Assembly: GCF_031732815.1 (NCBI RefSeq)
Contig: NZ_JAVMKF010000314.1
Coordinates: 1-11,800 of the forward strand
DNA: 11,800 nucleotides
Source of the DNA: Accumulibacter sp031732815
GTDB lineage: Bacteria; Pseudomonadota; Gammaproteobacteria; Burkholderiales; Rhodocyclaceae
Direction: 5' to 3'
The notes beneath the pieces were generated by a model that saw only the letters and a list, made by a program, of their open reading frames with translations, was not told the DNA's origin and searched no databases. The translations under genes were made by a program, and so were the position numbers. Position 1 is the first letter of the stretch; each line of letters opens with the position of its first letter. This document shows, one piece after another, positions 5,796 to 11,800 of this stretch.

Positions 5796-6016
5796 TGGCC
5801 TACACAGAATCCCAACTCCAGGCACTGGAGACCGCGCTCGCCAAGGGCGAACGCCGCGTCAGCTTCGGCGACAAGACGGTCGAGTACCGCTCGATCGAGG
5901 AACTGACCGTGGCCATCCGTGAGGTCAAACGCGGTCTGGCACAGCAAGCTGCTGAAACCGGCCTGTGGCCGGGTGCCCCTCGCCAGATCCGGGTCACTAC
6001 GGCCAAGGGGTTCTGA
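5795..6016 (+). CDS. gpW-like head-tail joining protein
   Basis: At 73 aa this is close to lambda gpW (68 aa), which binds under the portal after DNA filling and lets the later connector proteins and tail attach. The N-terminal helix 'TESQLQALETALAKGERRVS', the 'FGDKTVEYRSIEELTVAI' hairpin region (about 24-41) and the helix 'REVKRGLAQQAAE' follow the family pattern. It starts and ends with TGATG overlaps, which ties its translation to the fibre-like gene before it and the portal after it. Its place directly before the portal gene is the same as W before B in lambda. Confidence 0.87.
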   Translation: MAYTESQLQALETALAKGERRVSFGDKTVEYRSIEELTVAIREVKRGLAQQAAETGLWPGAPRQIRVTTAKGF

Positions 6017-7527
6017 TGGCTTGGTACTCCAAATTCCGAACCCTGTTTGGCCAGCCACCGATCCACGATGCGGCAGGTCGTGGTCGCCGCTCGCTGGCAT
6101 GGATGCCCGGCAACCCCGGAGCGGTGGCCGCACTACTGGCCACCAGCAGCGACCTGCGTATCAAGAGCCGCGACCTGGTGCGACGCAATGCCTGGGCCCA
6201 GTCGGGCATCGAGGCCTTCGTTGCCAATGCAGTCGGCACCGGCATCAAGCCACAAAGCCTGGCCAGCGACGAGCGCTTCAAAACTGAGGTGCAGGCACTG
6301 TGGCGTGATTGGACTGCAGAGGCCGATGCCGCCGGTCAGACCGACTTCTACGGTCTGCAAGCGCTGGCATGTCGGGCCATGCTCGAAGGGGGCGAATGCT
6401 TTATTCGTTTGCGTCCCCGCCGGCCAGAGGATGGTCTGGTTGTGCCGCTGCAACTGCAATTGCTCGAGGCAGAGCACCTGCCGATCAATCTCAACACTGA
6501 ATTGCCGTCTGGCAACGTGGTGCGTGCCGGTATCGAGTTCGACAGTCTGGGGCGGCGCGTCGCCTATCACCTCTACAAATCCCATCCTGAAGACGGGCGG
6601 CTGGCGCCGATGTCCGGCCAGGGGGGCTTGGATACCGTGCGCATCGACGCCAAAGAGATCATCCATCTCTATCGCGTACTGCGCCCAGGCCAGATCCGGG
6701 GGGAACCTTGGCTGTCGCGCGCCCTGGTCAAACTCAACGAACTCGACCAGTACGACGACGCAGAACTGGTCCGCAAAAAAACCGCAGCCATGTTCGCCGG
6801 GTTCGTCACGCGCCAGAACCCCGAGGACAACCTGATGGGCGAAGGCGCGGCCGACGCCAACGGGATCGCCTTGGCCGGTTTGGAGCCGGGCACGCTGCAG
6901 ATCCTGGAGCCAGGGGAGGACATCAAGTTCTCCGACCCCGCCGATGTGGGTGGGTCGTACTCCGATTTCCTGCGCAACCAGTTCCGGGCGGTCGCGGCTG
7001 CGATCGGCGTGACCTATGAGCAACTCACCGGGGATTTGACTGGGGTGAACTACTCCAGCATCCGGGCCGGTCTGCTCGAGTTCCGGCGCCGTTGCGAGAT
7101 GGTCCAGCACAGCGTTCTGGTGCACCAGCTGTGTCGTCCGGTCTGGGCTGCCTGGCTCAAGCAGGCGGTGCTAGCCGGCGCCATCGAAGCACCTGGATTT
7201 GCCCGAGGTGGAGCGGCTAAGCGGCGCCAGTACCTGCAGGTCAAGTGGATTCCGCAGGGCTGGCAATGGGTCGACCCAGAAAAAGAGTTCAAGGCCATGT
7301 TGCTTGCCATCCGTGCGGGCTTGATGAGCCGCTCGGAAGCCATCTCGGCGTTTGGCTATGACGCCGAGGACGTAGACCGCGAGATAGCGGCTGACAACCA
7401 GCGTGCCGACGACCTGGGACTGATCTTCGATTCCGACCCACGTCGCACATCCAAGGATGGCGGTAGTGCAGAGCCGAACAAAAACGCTGCACCGATTGAT
7501 CCAGTGACAAGCGCACCTCCTGTCTGA
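6016..7527 (+). CDS. Portal protein, lambda gpB family
   Basis: Portal subunits form the ring at one head vertex through which DNA is packed and ejected. The 503-aa protein (lambda gpB 533) shows family landmarks: 'RRNAWAQSGIEAFVANAVGT' (about 56-75), 'FYGLQALACRAMLEGGECF' (about 112-130), 'YRVLRPGQIRGEPWLSRAL' (about 219-237), 'AAIGVTYEQLTGDLTGVNYS' (about 328-347) and 'RAGLLEFRRRCEMVQHSVL'. The frame extends upstream to 5965, but the start is set at ATG 6016, which overlaps the gpW stop (TGATG) and begins the family N-terminus 'MAWYSKFRTLFG'. The polar tail after about residue 470 is low in conservation and may be removed, since lambda gpB is trimmed; that is inference. Confidence 0.95.
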   Translation: MAWYSKFRTLFGQPPIHDAAGRGRRSLAWMPGNPGAVAALLATSSDLRIKSRDLVRRNAWAQSGIEAFVANAVGTGIKPQSLASDERFKTEVQALWRDWTAEADAAGQTDFYGLQALACRAMLEGGECFIRLRPRRPEDGLVVPLQLQLLEAEHLPINLNTELPSGNVVRAGIEFDSLGRRVAYHLYKSHPEDGRLAPMSGQGGLDTVRIDAKEIIHLYRVLRPGQIRGEPWLSRALVKLNELDQYDDAELVRKKTAAMFAGFVTRQNPEDNLMGEGAADANGIALAGLEPGTLQILEPGEDIKFSDPADVGGSYSDFLRNQFRAVAAAIGVTYEQLTGDLTGVNYSSIRAGLLEFRRRCEMVQHSVLVHQLCRPVWAAWLKQAVLAGAIEAPGFARGGAAKRRQYLQVKWIPQGWQWVDPEKEFKAMLLAIRAGLMSRSEAISAFGYDAEDVDREIAADNQRADDLGLIFDSDPRRTSKDGGSAEPNKNAAPIDPVTSAPPV

Positions 7528-7536
7528 AGGACACCC

Positions 7537-8799
7537 ATGACATTGCTACCCCATTTGGCGGCGCGCCTATTCGGTGTGCCGCTGGCGATCCATCGCCCAA
7601 AACTTGACGTGATCCTGGCTGTACTCGGGCCCAGGGTCGGATTAGCCGATCTCGCTGCACCCGCAGGATTCTCTCCGCCAGCCCGTGATGCGCCGGCTCA
7701 AACACCCAAGATCGCAGTCATTCCGATTCACGGCACCTTGGTGCGCCGTACCGTAGGACTGGAAGCCGAGTCCGGCCTGACCAGCTATGCCGGCCTTGCC
7801 GCTCAATTGGATGCGGCACTGGCCAGTCCAGAGGTTGCGGCCATCCTGCTCGACATCGATTCGCCGGGTGGCGAGTCCGGTGGCGTGTTCGATCTGGCCG
7901 ACCGCATTCGTGCAGCAAGCCAGATCAAGCCCGTCTGGGCCGTGGCCAACGACATGGCCTTCTCGGCGGCCTACGCACTGGCATCTGCTGCCAGCAAGGT
8001 CTTCGTCTCGCGCACTGGCGGTGTTGGCTCGATTGGCGTCATTGCCATGCACGTCGACCAGTCCGAGAAGGATGTGCAGGACGGCGTTCGCTACACCGCC
8101 GTGTTTGCTGGTGATCGCAAGAACGATCTCAACCCGCACGAGCCGATTTCCAGCGAAGCCCACGCCTTCCTCAAAGCCGAGGTCAATCGCATCTACGGCC
8201 TGTTCGTCGAAACGGTGGCCCGCAATCGGGGCATCGACCCATCCACGGTCCGCGACACCGAGGCCGGTCTTTTCTTCGGGCAAGCCGCCGTGGCGATCGG
8301 GCTGGCGGATGCCATCGGCACCTTCGACGACGCCCTGGCGCAACTCCTCGAATCTGTTTCCTCACTCCCGAATCTGGACACCTCACAGCCGGGCCATCCG
8401 GCCCGGGTGAGCCACTCGGGTTCTTCCCGCAACCTCCAGATGGAGTCTTTTATGAATGATCGAACCGACCCCGCTGCTCCTGATCGGCTTGCTACTGATC
8501 CTGTTGTCAGTCCTCCTCAACCGGCAGCCACCACGGCAATGACCGTGGCTGATGCCGTGGAAATCGCCCAGACCTGCACGCTGGCCGGGCGAACCGACCT
8601 GATCGCGGGCTTCCTTGAAGCCCAAACAGCCCCGGCCCAAGTGCGTAACCAGTTGCTCGCGGCGCAGGCCGACGCTTCGCCCGAGATCGTCAGTCGCATC
8701 GACCCGCAAGCCGCCGTGGCTGCTGCCAACGCAGGCAATCCGGCATCACCCCACAACCCCCTGGTCCAGGCCGTGAAGAGCCGCCTCGGATCTCAATGA
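7537..8799 (+). CDS. Head maturation protease, S49 (SppA/lambda gpC-like)
   Basis: This serine protease of the S49 family acts inside the prohead to clear scaffold and mature head proteins, as lambda gpC does (439 aa; here 420). The protease domain spans about 57-275: 'LLDIDSPGGESGG' (104-116), the nucleophile Ser143 in 'AFSAAY', 'GGVGSIGV' (161-168) and the probable general-base Lys195 in 'AGDRKND'. The Ser-Lys spacing of 52 matches what I recall for bacterial SppA. After a Ser/Pro-rich linker (about 276-305) comes a 115-aa tail, also probably made separately from an internal start at 8452. The ATG has AAGGA just upstream (7528-7532) and lies 9 bases after the portal stop. Confidence 0.93.
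   Translation: MTLLPHLAARLFGVPLAIHRPKLDVILAVLGPRVGLADLAAPAGFSPPARDAPAQTPKIAVIPIHGTLVRRTVGLEAESGLTSYAGLAAQLDAALASPEVAAILLDIDSPGGESGGVFDLADRIRAASQIKPVWAVANDMAFSAAYALASAASKVFVSRTGGVGSIGVIAMHVDQSEKDVQDGVRYTAVFAGDRKNDLNPHEPISSEAHAFLKAEVNRIYGLFVETVARNRGIDPSTVRDTEAGLFFGQAAVAIGLADAIGTFDDALAQLLESVSSLPNLDTSQPGHPARVSHSGSSRNLQMESFMNDRTDPAAPDRLATDPVVSPPQPAATTAMTVADAVEIAQTCTLAGRTDLIAGFLEAQTAPAQVRNQLLAAQADASPEIVSRIDPQAAVAAANAGNPASPHNPLVQAVKSRLGSQ
8389..8406 (+). other. Hairpin in the protease-scaffold linker
   Basis: There is a perfect 7-bp inverted repeat, CCGGGCC / GGCCCGG, with loop ATCC, located in the coding linker between protease and scaffold parts, 45 bases before the proposed internal start at 8452. 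It could slow ribosomes or shape access to the internal ribosome binding site. It could equally be a by-product of GC-rich coding sequence. Confidence 0.3.
8442..8451 (+). promoter_or_regulatory. Internal ribosome binding site for the nested scaffold gene
   Basis: GGAG at 8442-8445, with a T-rich six-base spacer, stands before an in-frame ATG at 8452 inside the protease gene. The spacing suits translation initiation, and the T-rich spacer is unlike the GC-rich coding sequence around it. It sits exactly where lambda starts Nu3 inside C. Confidence 0.65.
8452..8799 (+). CDS. Probable nested scaffold protein (Nu3-like), in frame within the protease gene
   Basis: Starting from codon 306 of the protease frame, this would give a 115-aa protein sharing the protease C-terminus. 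In lambda the scaffold Nu3 is made the same way from within gene C. The sequence opens with a polar Pro/Asp-rich part 'MNDRTDPAAPDRLATD' and continues with helical stretches 'TVADAVEIAQTCTLAGRTDL' and 'PAQVRNQLLAAQADASPEIV', which fits a simple alpha-helical scaffold. It would guide capsid assembly and then be cut up by the protease. The evidence is the internal ribosome binding site, the position and the composition. Expression is not proven. Confidence 0.65.
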   Translation: MNDRTDPAAPDRLATDPVVSPPQPAATTAMTVADAVEIAQTCTLAGRTDLIAGFLEAQTAPAQVRNQLLAAQADASPEIVSRIDPQAAVAAANAGNPASPHNPLVQAVKSRLGSQ

Positions 8800-8817
8800 A
8801 TCTGAATGGAGCCTGAA

Positions 8818-9195
8818 ATGCCCGCATTGCAAGAACCTCTCAACCTTGGCGATCTCCTCAAGTACGAGGCGCCCAATCTGTACTCACGTGATCGCGTGAC
8901 CGTCGCCGCCGGTCAAACACTGCCCCTGGGAACCGTCCTCGGCATGGTGACCGCAACGGGGAAGGTCAAGCAGATCGACCCGTCCGCCACCGATGGCAGT
9001 CAGTACGCCGCAGGCGTCTTGATGCAAGACGCTGATGCCCACCTGGCAGATCGAAACGACGGCCTGATGGTGGCGCGTCACGCCATCGTTGCCGATCACG
9101 CGCTCCAGTGGCCCGCTGGCATCGCTGCAGAAGAGCAGCAAGCCGCCATCCTCCAACTCAAAGCACTGGGTGTCCTGGTGCGCACCGGCGCTTAA
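8818..9195 (+). CDS. Head decoration protein (lambda gpD-like)
   Basis: This small protein probably sits as trimers on the mature capsid and stabilises it against the pressure of packed DNA. At 125 aa it is close to lambda gpD (110 aa). Family-like features are 'GDLLKYEAPNLYSRDRVTVA' (about 11-30), 'GQTLPLGTVLGMVTATGKVK' (about 32-51), and the late strands 'DGLMVARHAIVADHALQWP' and 'LKALGVLVRTG'. An ATG at 8806 would add four residues, but that ATG contains the GGAG that serves the one at 8818, so 8818 is preferred. It lies between the protease/scaffold gene and the major capsid gene, as in lambda. Confidence 0.9.
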   Translation: MPALQEPLNLGDLLKYEAPNLYSRDRVTVAAGQTLPLGTVLGMVTATGKVKQIDPSATDGSQYAAGVLMQDADAHLADRNDGLMVARHAIVADHALQWPAGIAAEEQQAAILQLKALGVLVRTGA

Positions 9196-9212
9196 AGCCA
9201 GGGAGATCCATC

Positions 9213-10217
9213 ATGCAAAACCCTTTCCACAACCCTGCGTTCTCGATGGCATCCATGACGGCGGCCATCAATCTCATTCCCAATCGCTACGGCCGCATGG
9301 AGGAGATCAAGCTCTTTCCCGCGAAACCCGTGCGGACCCGTCAAATCGTGGTCGAAGAGCAGAACGGTGTGCTCAATCTGCTGCCGTCCATGCCGCCCGG
9401 GTCCCCCGGTACGGTGGGCACGCGTGCCAAGCGCAAAGTCCGTTCCTTTGTGATTCCTCACATCCCGCACGACGATGTGGTGTTGCCCGAGGAAGTCCAG
9501 GGGCTGCGCGCCTTCGGCTCCGAAACCGAGATGGAATCGCTGGCCGGCGTCATGGCACGCCATCTGGAGACCATGCGCAACAAGCACGCGATCACCCTGG
9601 AGCACTTGCGCATGGGGGCGCTCAAAGGTGTGATCCTGGACGCCGATGGTTCGGTGATTTACGACCTCTACGACGAGTTTGATATCACGCCGGCGACGGT
9701 GAATTTCGAACTGGGCAACGCCAATACCCAGGTCAAGAAAAAGTGTGCCGAGGTGCTGCGCCACCTGGAGGACAACCTCAAGGGCGAGTACATGACCGGC
9801 ATCCATGTGCTGTGTTCCCCCGAGTTCTTCGATGCGCTCACGGGCCATGCCAAGGTCGAACAAGCCTTCACCAACTGGCAGCAGGGTGTTGTGCTGATCA
9901 ATGACATGCGCGCTGGCTTCACCTTTGGAGGCGTCACCTTCGAGGAATATCGTGGCCAGGCCACCGATGCCAGTGGCACCAGCCGGCGCTTCATCGCTGC
10001 CGGTGAAGCCCACGCATTCCCGCTGGGCACCATCGACACCTTCGGCACCTACTTCGCGCCAGCCGACTTCAACGAGACGGCCAACACGCTGGGCCAGCCG
10101 CTGTACGCCAAGCAGGAGCCGCGCAAGTTCGACCGGGGCACCGATCTCCATACCCAGTCCAACCCGCTGCCGATGTGCCATCGACCGGGCGTGCTGGTCA
10201 AGCTGACGATGGCTTGA
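9213..10217 (+). CDS. Major capsid protein E family
   Basis: This is the main shell protein of the head, with an HK97-like fold. At 334 aa it nearly equals lambda gpE (341). Recognisable regions are the N-terminal 'FSMASMTAAINLIPNRYGRM' (about 10-29), 'RSFVIPHIPHDDVVLPEEVQ' (about 77-96), 'LRMGALKGVILDADGSVIYD' (about 132-151), the late 'FPLGTIDTFGTYFAPADFNE' (about 269-288) and 'RPGVLVKLTMA' at the end. The frame is open upstream to 9108, but the ATG at 9213 is chosen for its AGGGAG ribosome binding site and because it starts the family sequence, 17 bases after the decoration gene stop. Confidence 0.95.
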   Translation: MQNPFHNPAFSMASMTAAINLIPNRYGRMEEIKLFPAKPVRTRQIVVEEQNGVLNLLPSMPPGSPGTVGTRAKRKVRSFVIPHIPHDDVVLPEEVQGLRAFGSETEMESLAGVMARHLETMRNKHAITLEHLRMGALKGVILDADGSVIYDLYDEFDITPATVNFELGNANTQVKKKCAEVLRHLEDNLKGEYMTGIHVLCSPEFFDALTGHAKVEQAFTNWQQGVVLINDMRAGFTFGGVTFEEYRGQATDASGTSRRFIAAGEAHAFPLGTIDTFGTYFAPADFNETANTLGQPLYAKQEPRKFDRGTDLHTQSNPLPMCHRPGVLVKLTMA

Positions 10218-10219
10218 TC

Positions 10220-10522
10220 ATGGCGCTCATCGAAAACCTCTTTGAGGCGGCCGCCCACGCCGGGTTTCTGAAACCCTGCGTCTGGCGGCCCAGCGATGGT
10301 TCACCCGAGCAGGCCCATGCGGTGGGATTCGCTGCTCCCGACGAAACCCTGCTCGATGGTCTGACGCTCAGCACAGAGTACGTGATGTCTTACCCCGCCA
10401 GCGTCTTGGTGGGGTTGGCAGCGCGCGAGACCGTCGAAATCGATGGTCAGTTGTTTCAGGTGCGTGACATTCGAGCCGTGGGCGATGGCTCGGAGCTGCG
10501 CGCCAAACTCAGCAGGATCTGA
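10220..10522 (+). CDS. Head-tail connector (lambda FII-like)
   Basis: At 100 aa this has the size and pattern of the lambda gpFII family (117 aa), which adds to the connector below gpW and forms the surface where the tail binds. The N-terminal helix 'ALIENLFEAAAHAGF', the beta segment 'LTLSTEYVMSYPASVLVGLA' (about 50-69) and the closing 'VEIDGQLFQVRDIRAVGDGS' fit the family. The ATG at 10220 is used, 2 bases after the capsid stop; there is no strong ribosome binding site, so coupling to the capsid gene is likely. The assignment rests on size, order and weak pattern memory. Confidence 0.72.
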   Translation: MALIENLFEAAAHAGFLKPCVWRPSDGSPEQAHAVGFAAPDETLLDGLTLSTEYVMSYPASVLVGLAARETVEIDGQLFQVRDIRAVGDGSELRAKLSRI

Positions 10523-10525
10523 CCC

Positions 10526-10972
10526 ATGGCCGGAAATTCGATCCGCGAGCGGATTCTGCTGGCGGTGATGGCCGCTGTGCGGCCGTCCGTCGAAGCATTG
10601 GGTGCCACCTTGCACCGTTCGCCCACGGTGGCCATTAGCCGGGATCAATGTCCGGCACTAGTGGTGTTTCCCGAGACTGAAACCATCACCGAACGTGCCA
10701 ACGATCGCGTCACCCGCGAGCTGACGGTTCGACTGGTTGCTCTGGCGCGAAACGTCGCGCCGACGACACCGGAAACCGAAGCCGATCGCCTTCTTACCGC
10801 TGCCCATCTCGCCTTGTTGTCGGATGGAACGGTGGGTGGTTTAGCGCTCGGCGTCAGGGAACAGGAGTGCGAATGGGAGGTTGATGACGCCGACGCCGTG
10901 GCGGTGGCCTTGCCGGCGCGGTATCGCATCACCTACCGCACGCTCGCCAACGACATCTCCATCCAAGGATGA
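10526..10972 (+). CDS. Minor tail / tail terminator-like protein
   Basis: This 148-aa protein sits where lambda has Z and U. The N-terminal helix 'SIRERILLAVMAAVRPSVEA' and the beta-rich middle 'CPALVVFPETETITERAN' and 'RELTVRLVALAR' (about 65-76), followed by a helix 'ETEADRLLTAAHLALL' and a final strand 'ARYRITYRT', resemble tail terminator proteins, which cap the tail tube and set its length. A gpZ-like role cannot be ruled out. The ATG lies 3 bases after the previous stop, with AGGA nearby (10513-10516). Confidence 0.7.
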   Translation: MAGNSIRERILLAVMAAVRPSVEALGATLHRSPTVAISRDQCPALVVFPETETITERANDRVTRELTVRLVALARNVAPTTPETEADRLLTAAHLALLSDGTVGGLALGVREQECEWEVDDADAVAVALPARYRITYRTLANDISIQG

Positions 10973-10976
10973 CCCT

Positions 10977-11165
10977 ATGCCCCGCCTCGTTTTGAACCGC
11001 CCGCATACCCATGCGGGCAAGACCCATGCTGCAGGCGATGTTCTCGACGTTGATGCCGACATCGCCGAATGGCTGTTGGCCAACGACATCGCTATGCCCG
11101 AACCAAAACCGACCCGAGTGGAGGCTGAAACCTCCCTCGTTCAACGCAAGGAACCCAAATCATGA
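10977..11165 (+). CDS. Small DUF7210-like phage protein, 62 aa
   Basis: The protein is very short. It has 'LNRPHTHAGKTHAAGDVLDV' (about 5-24) followed by 'ADIAEWLLANDIA' and a charged tail. The HTHAGK...GD pattern with a C-terminal 'WL' helix matches, from memory, the DUF7210 family of small phage proteins, often found near tail genes; its function is unknown. The frame is open further upstream, but the ATG at 10977 is chosen because AAGGA stands just before it and it lies 4 bases after the tail terminator stop. Its stop overlaps the next start (ATGA). Confidence 0.72.
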   Translation: MPRLVLNRPHTHAGKTHAAGDVLDVDADIAEWLLANDIAMPEPKPTRVEAETSLVQRKEPKS

Positions 11166-11800
11166 GCACCTACGCTTCATTCCAAGGCCGCGTCTTTCTC
11201 GGCAAACGTAACACGGCTGGCTTGCCGATCGAAGTCCGCTCGCCAGGCAACGTAGCCGAACTCAAACTGTCTCTCAAAACCGATGTGCTGGAGCACTACG
11301 AGAGCCAGACCGGTCAGCGTTCGCTGGACCACCGCATGGTCAAACAGAAGTCGGCCACGGTGAACCTGACCATCGAGGAGTTCACCAAAGAAAACCTCGC
11401 TCTGGCCCTTTACGGCAACCATGTCGTCGGCACGCCGGGTACGGTGACCGCCGAACCTATTGGTGGCGCCACCCCGACCCCGGGCGACCGCTACTTCCTG
11501 GCCCACCCCAAGGTGTCGAGCCTGGTGGTCACGGATTCAGCAGGCACGCCGGCCACACTGACCGCCGGCACGCACTACACCGCCGATCTGGACTTTGGTG
11601 CCGTCCAATTTCTGGACACCACCGGACTGACCGCACCGTTCAAGGCCAGCTATGCCTATGGCATCGCCACCGAGATCGGCATCTTCACCCAGGCGCTGCC
11701 TGAGCGTTACCTGCGCTTGGAGGGCATCAACACGGCGCAGGGCAACGCCAAGGTGCTGGTCGAGTTGTACCGTGTGGCCTTCGATCCTCTGAAGGAAATC
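11162..11800 (+). CDS. Tail tube-like protein, N-terminal 213 residues (3' end outside window)
   Basis: The frame is open from the ATG at 11162 to the right edge. It overlaps the stop of the DUF7210-like gene by four bases, which suggests coupled translation. The product is soluble and beta-rich, with no signal: 'STYASFQGRVFLGKRNTAG' (2-20), 'VAELKLSLKTDVLEHYES' (about 33-50), 'KSATVNLTIEEFTKENLALA' (about 66-85), then an inserted domain 'DRYFLAHPKVSSLVVTDSAG' that contains the 'AGTHYTADLDFGAVQFLD' type of strand, and 'YAYGIATEIGIFTQALPER'. This pattern fits a major tail tube protein in the place of lambda gpV (246 aa), so perhaps 20-60 residues are missing. Assignment to tube rather than another tail protein rests on gene order and fold-like pattern. 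Confidence 0.82.
   Translation, partial: MSTYASFQGRVFLGKRNTAGLPIEVRSPGNVAELKLSLKTDVLEHYESQTGQRSLDHRMVKQKSATVNLTIEEFTKENLALALYGNHVVGTPGTVTAEPIGGATPTPGDRYFLAHPKVSSLVVTDSAGTPATLTAGTHYTADLDFGAVQFLDTTGLTAPFKASYAYGIATEIGIFTQALPERYLRLEGINTAQGNAKVLVELYRVAFDPLKEI

Noticed and set aside
6133..7125. Leftward open frame of 330 codons opposite the portal gene
   Set aside because: It is an antisense shadow of the portal gene; its composition follows the portal codons and no ribosome binding site or family pattern is seen.
10999..11018. Perfect 8-bp hairpin in the DUF7210-like gene
   Set aside because: It falls on the codons of the conserved Pro-His-Thr-His-Ala-Gly motif and has no T-run, so it is probably a coding by-product.

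Overview
The window is a stretch of high-GC bacterial DNA carrying the packaging, head and early tail genes of a siphovirus-type (lambda-like) prophage or phage. The GC-rich codon use and the mix of protein families fit a beta- or gammaproteobacterial host; a member of the Burkholderiales or a relative is the best guess, but nothing in the window proves it. No tRNA, rRNA, CRISPR array, integrase or insertion sequence was seen, and no stretch over 300 bases lacks a gene.

Layout. (1) Bases 1-644 hold the 3' part of a DNA methyltransferase on the + strand. (2) Bases 608-2282 hold four small genes on the - strand, facing the methyltransferase and diverging from the packaging genes. One is recognisable as a DUF3489 protein and one resembles the DUF6900 family; two are unknown. 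Such genes are more familiar from plasmids and integrative elements than from phage head modules. Three of the four are preceded, 36-39 bases upstream of the start codon, by copies of one repeat: a 13-base dyad followed at a fixed 6-base gap by a hairpin or half-hairpin. This is the most unusual part of the window. (3) Bases 2400-4894 hold the small and large terminase subunits. (4) Bases 4912-5795 hold two small fibre-like structural genes, inserted between the terminase and the connector genes. (5) Bases 5795-10217 follow lambda order: gpW-like joining protein, portal, S49 head protease with a probable nested scaffold gene, head decoration protein and major capsid protein. (6) Bases 10220-11800 hold an FII-like connector, a tail terminator-like protein, a small DUF7210-like protein and the first 213 codons of a tail tube-like protein that runs off the window.

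How it works together. The terminase pair packages DNA through the portal into a prohead built from the capsid protein on the nested scaffold. The S49 protease matures the shell and the decoration protein stabilises it. The gpW- and FII-like proteins close the connector, and the tail terminator and tube proteins belong to the tail. All + strand genes from 2400 on are tightly packed, several with stop/start overlaps, so they are probably one late operon. The four - strand genes are transcribed the opposite way and are probably accessory cargo.
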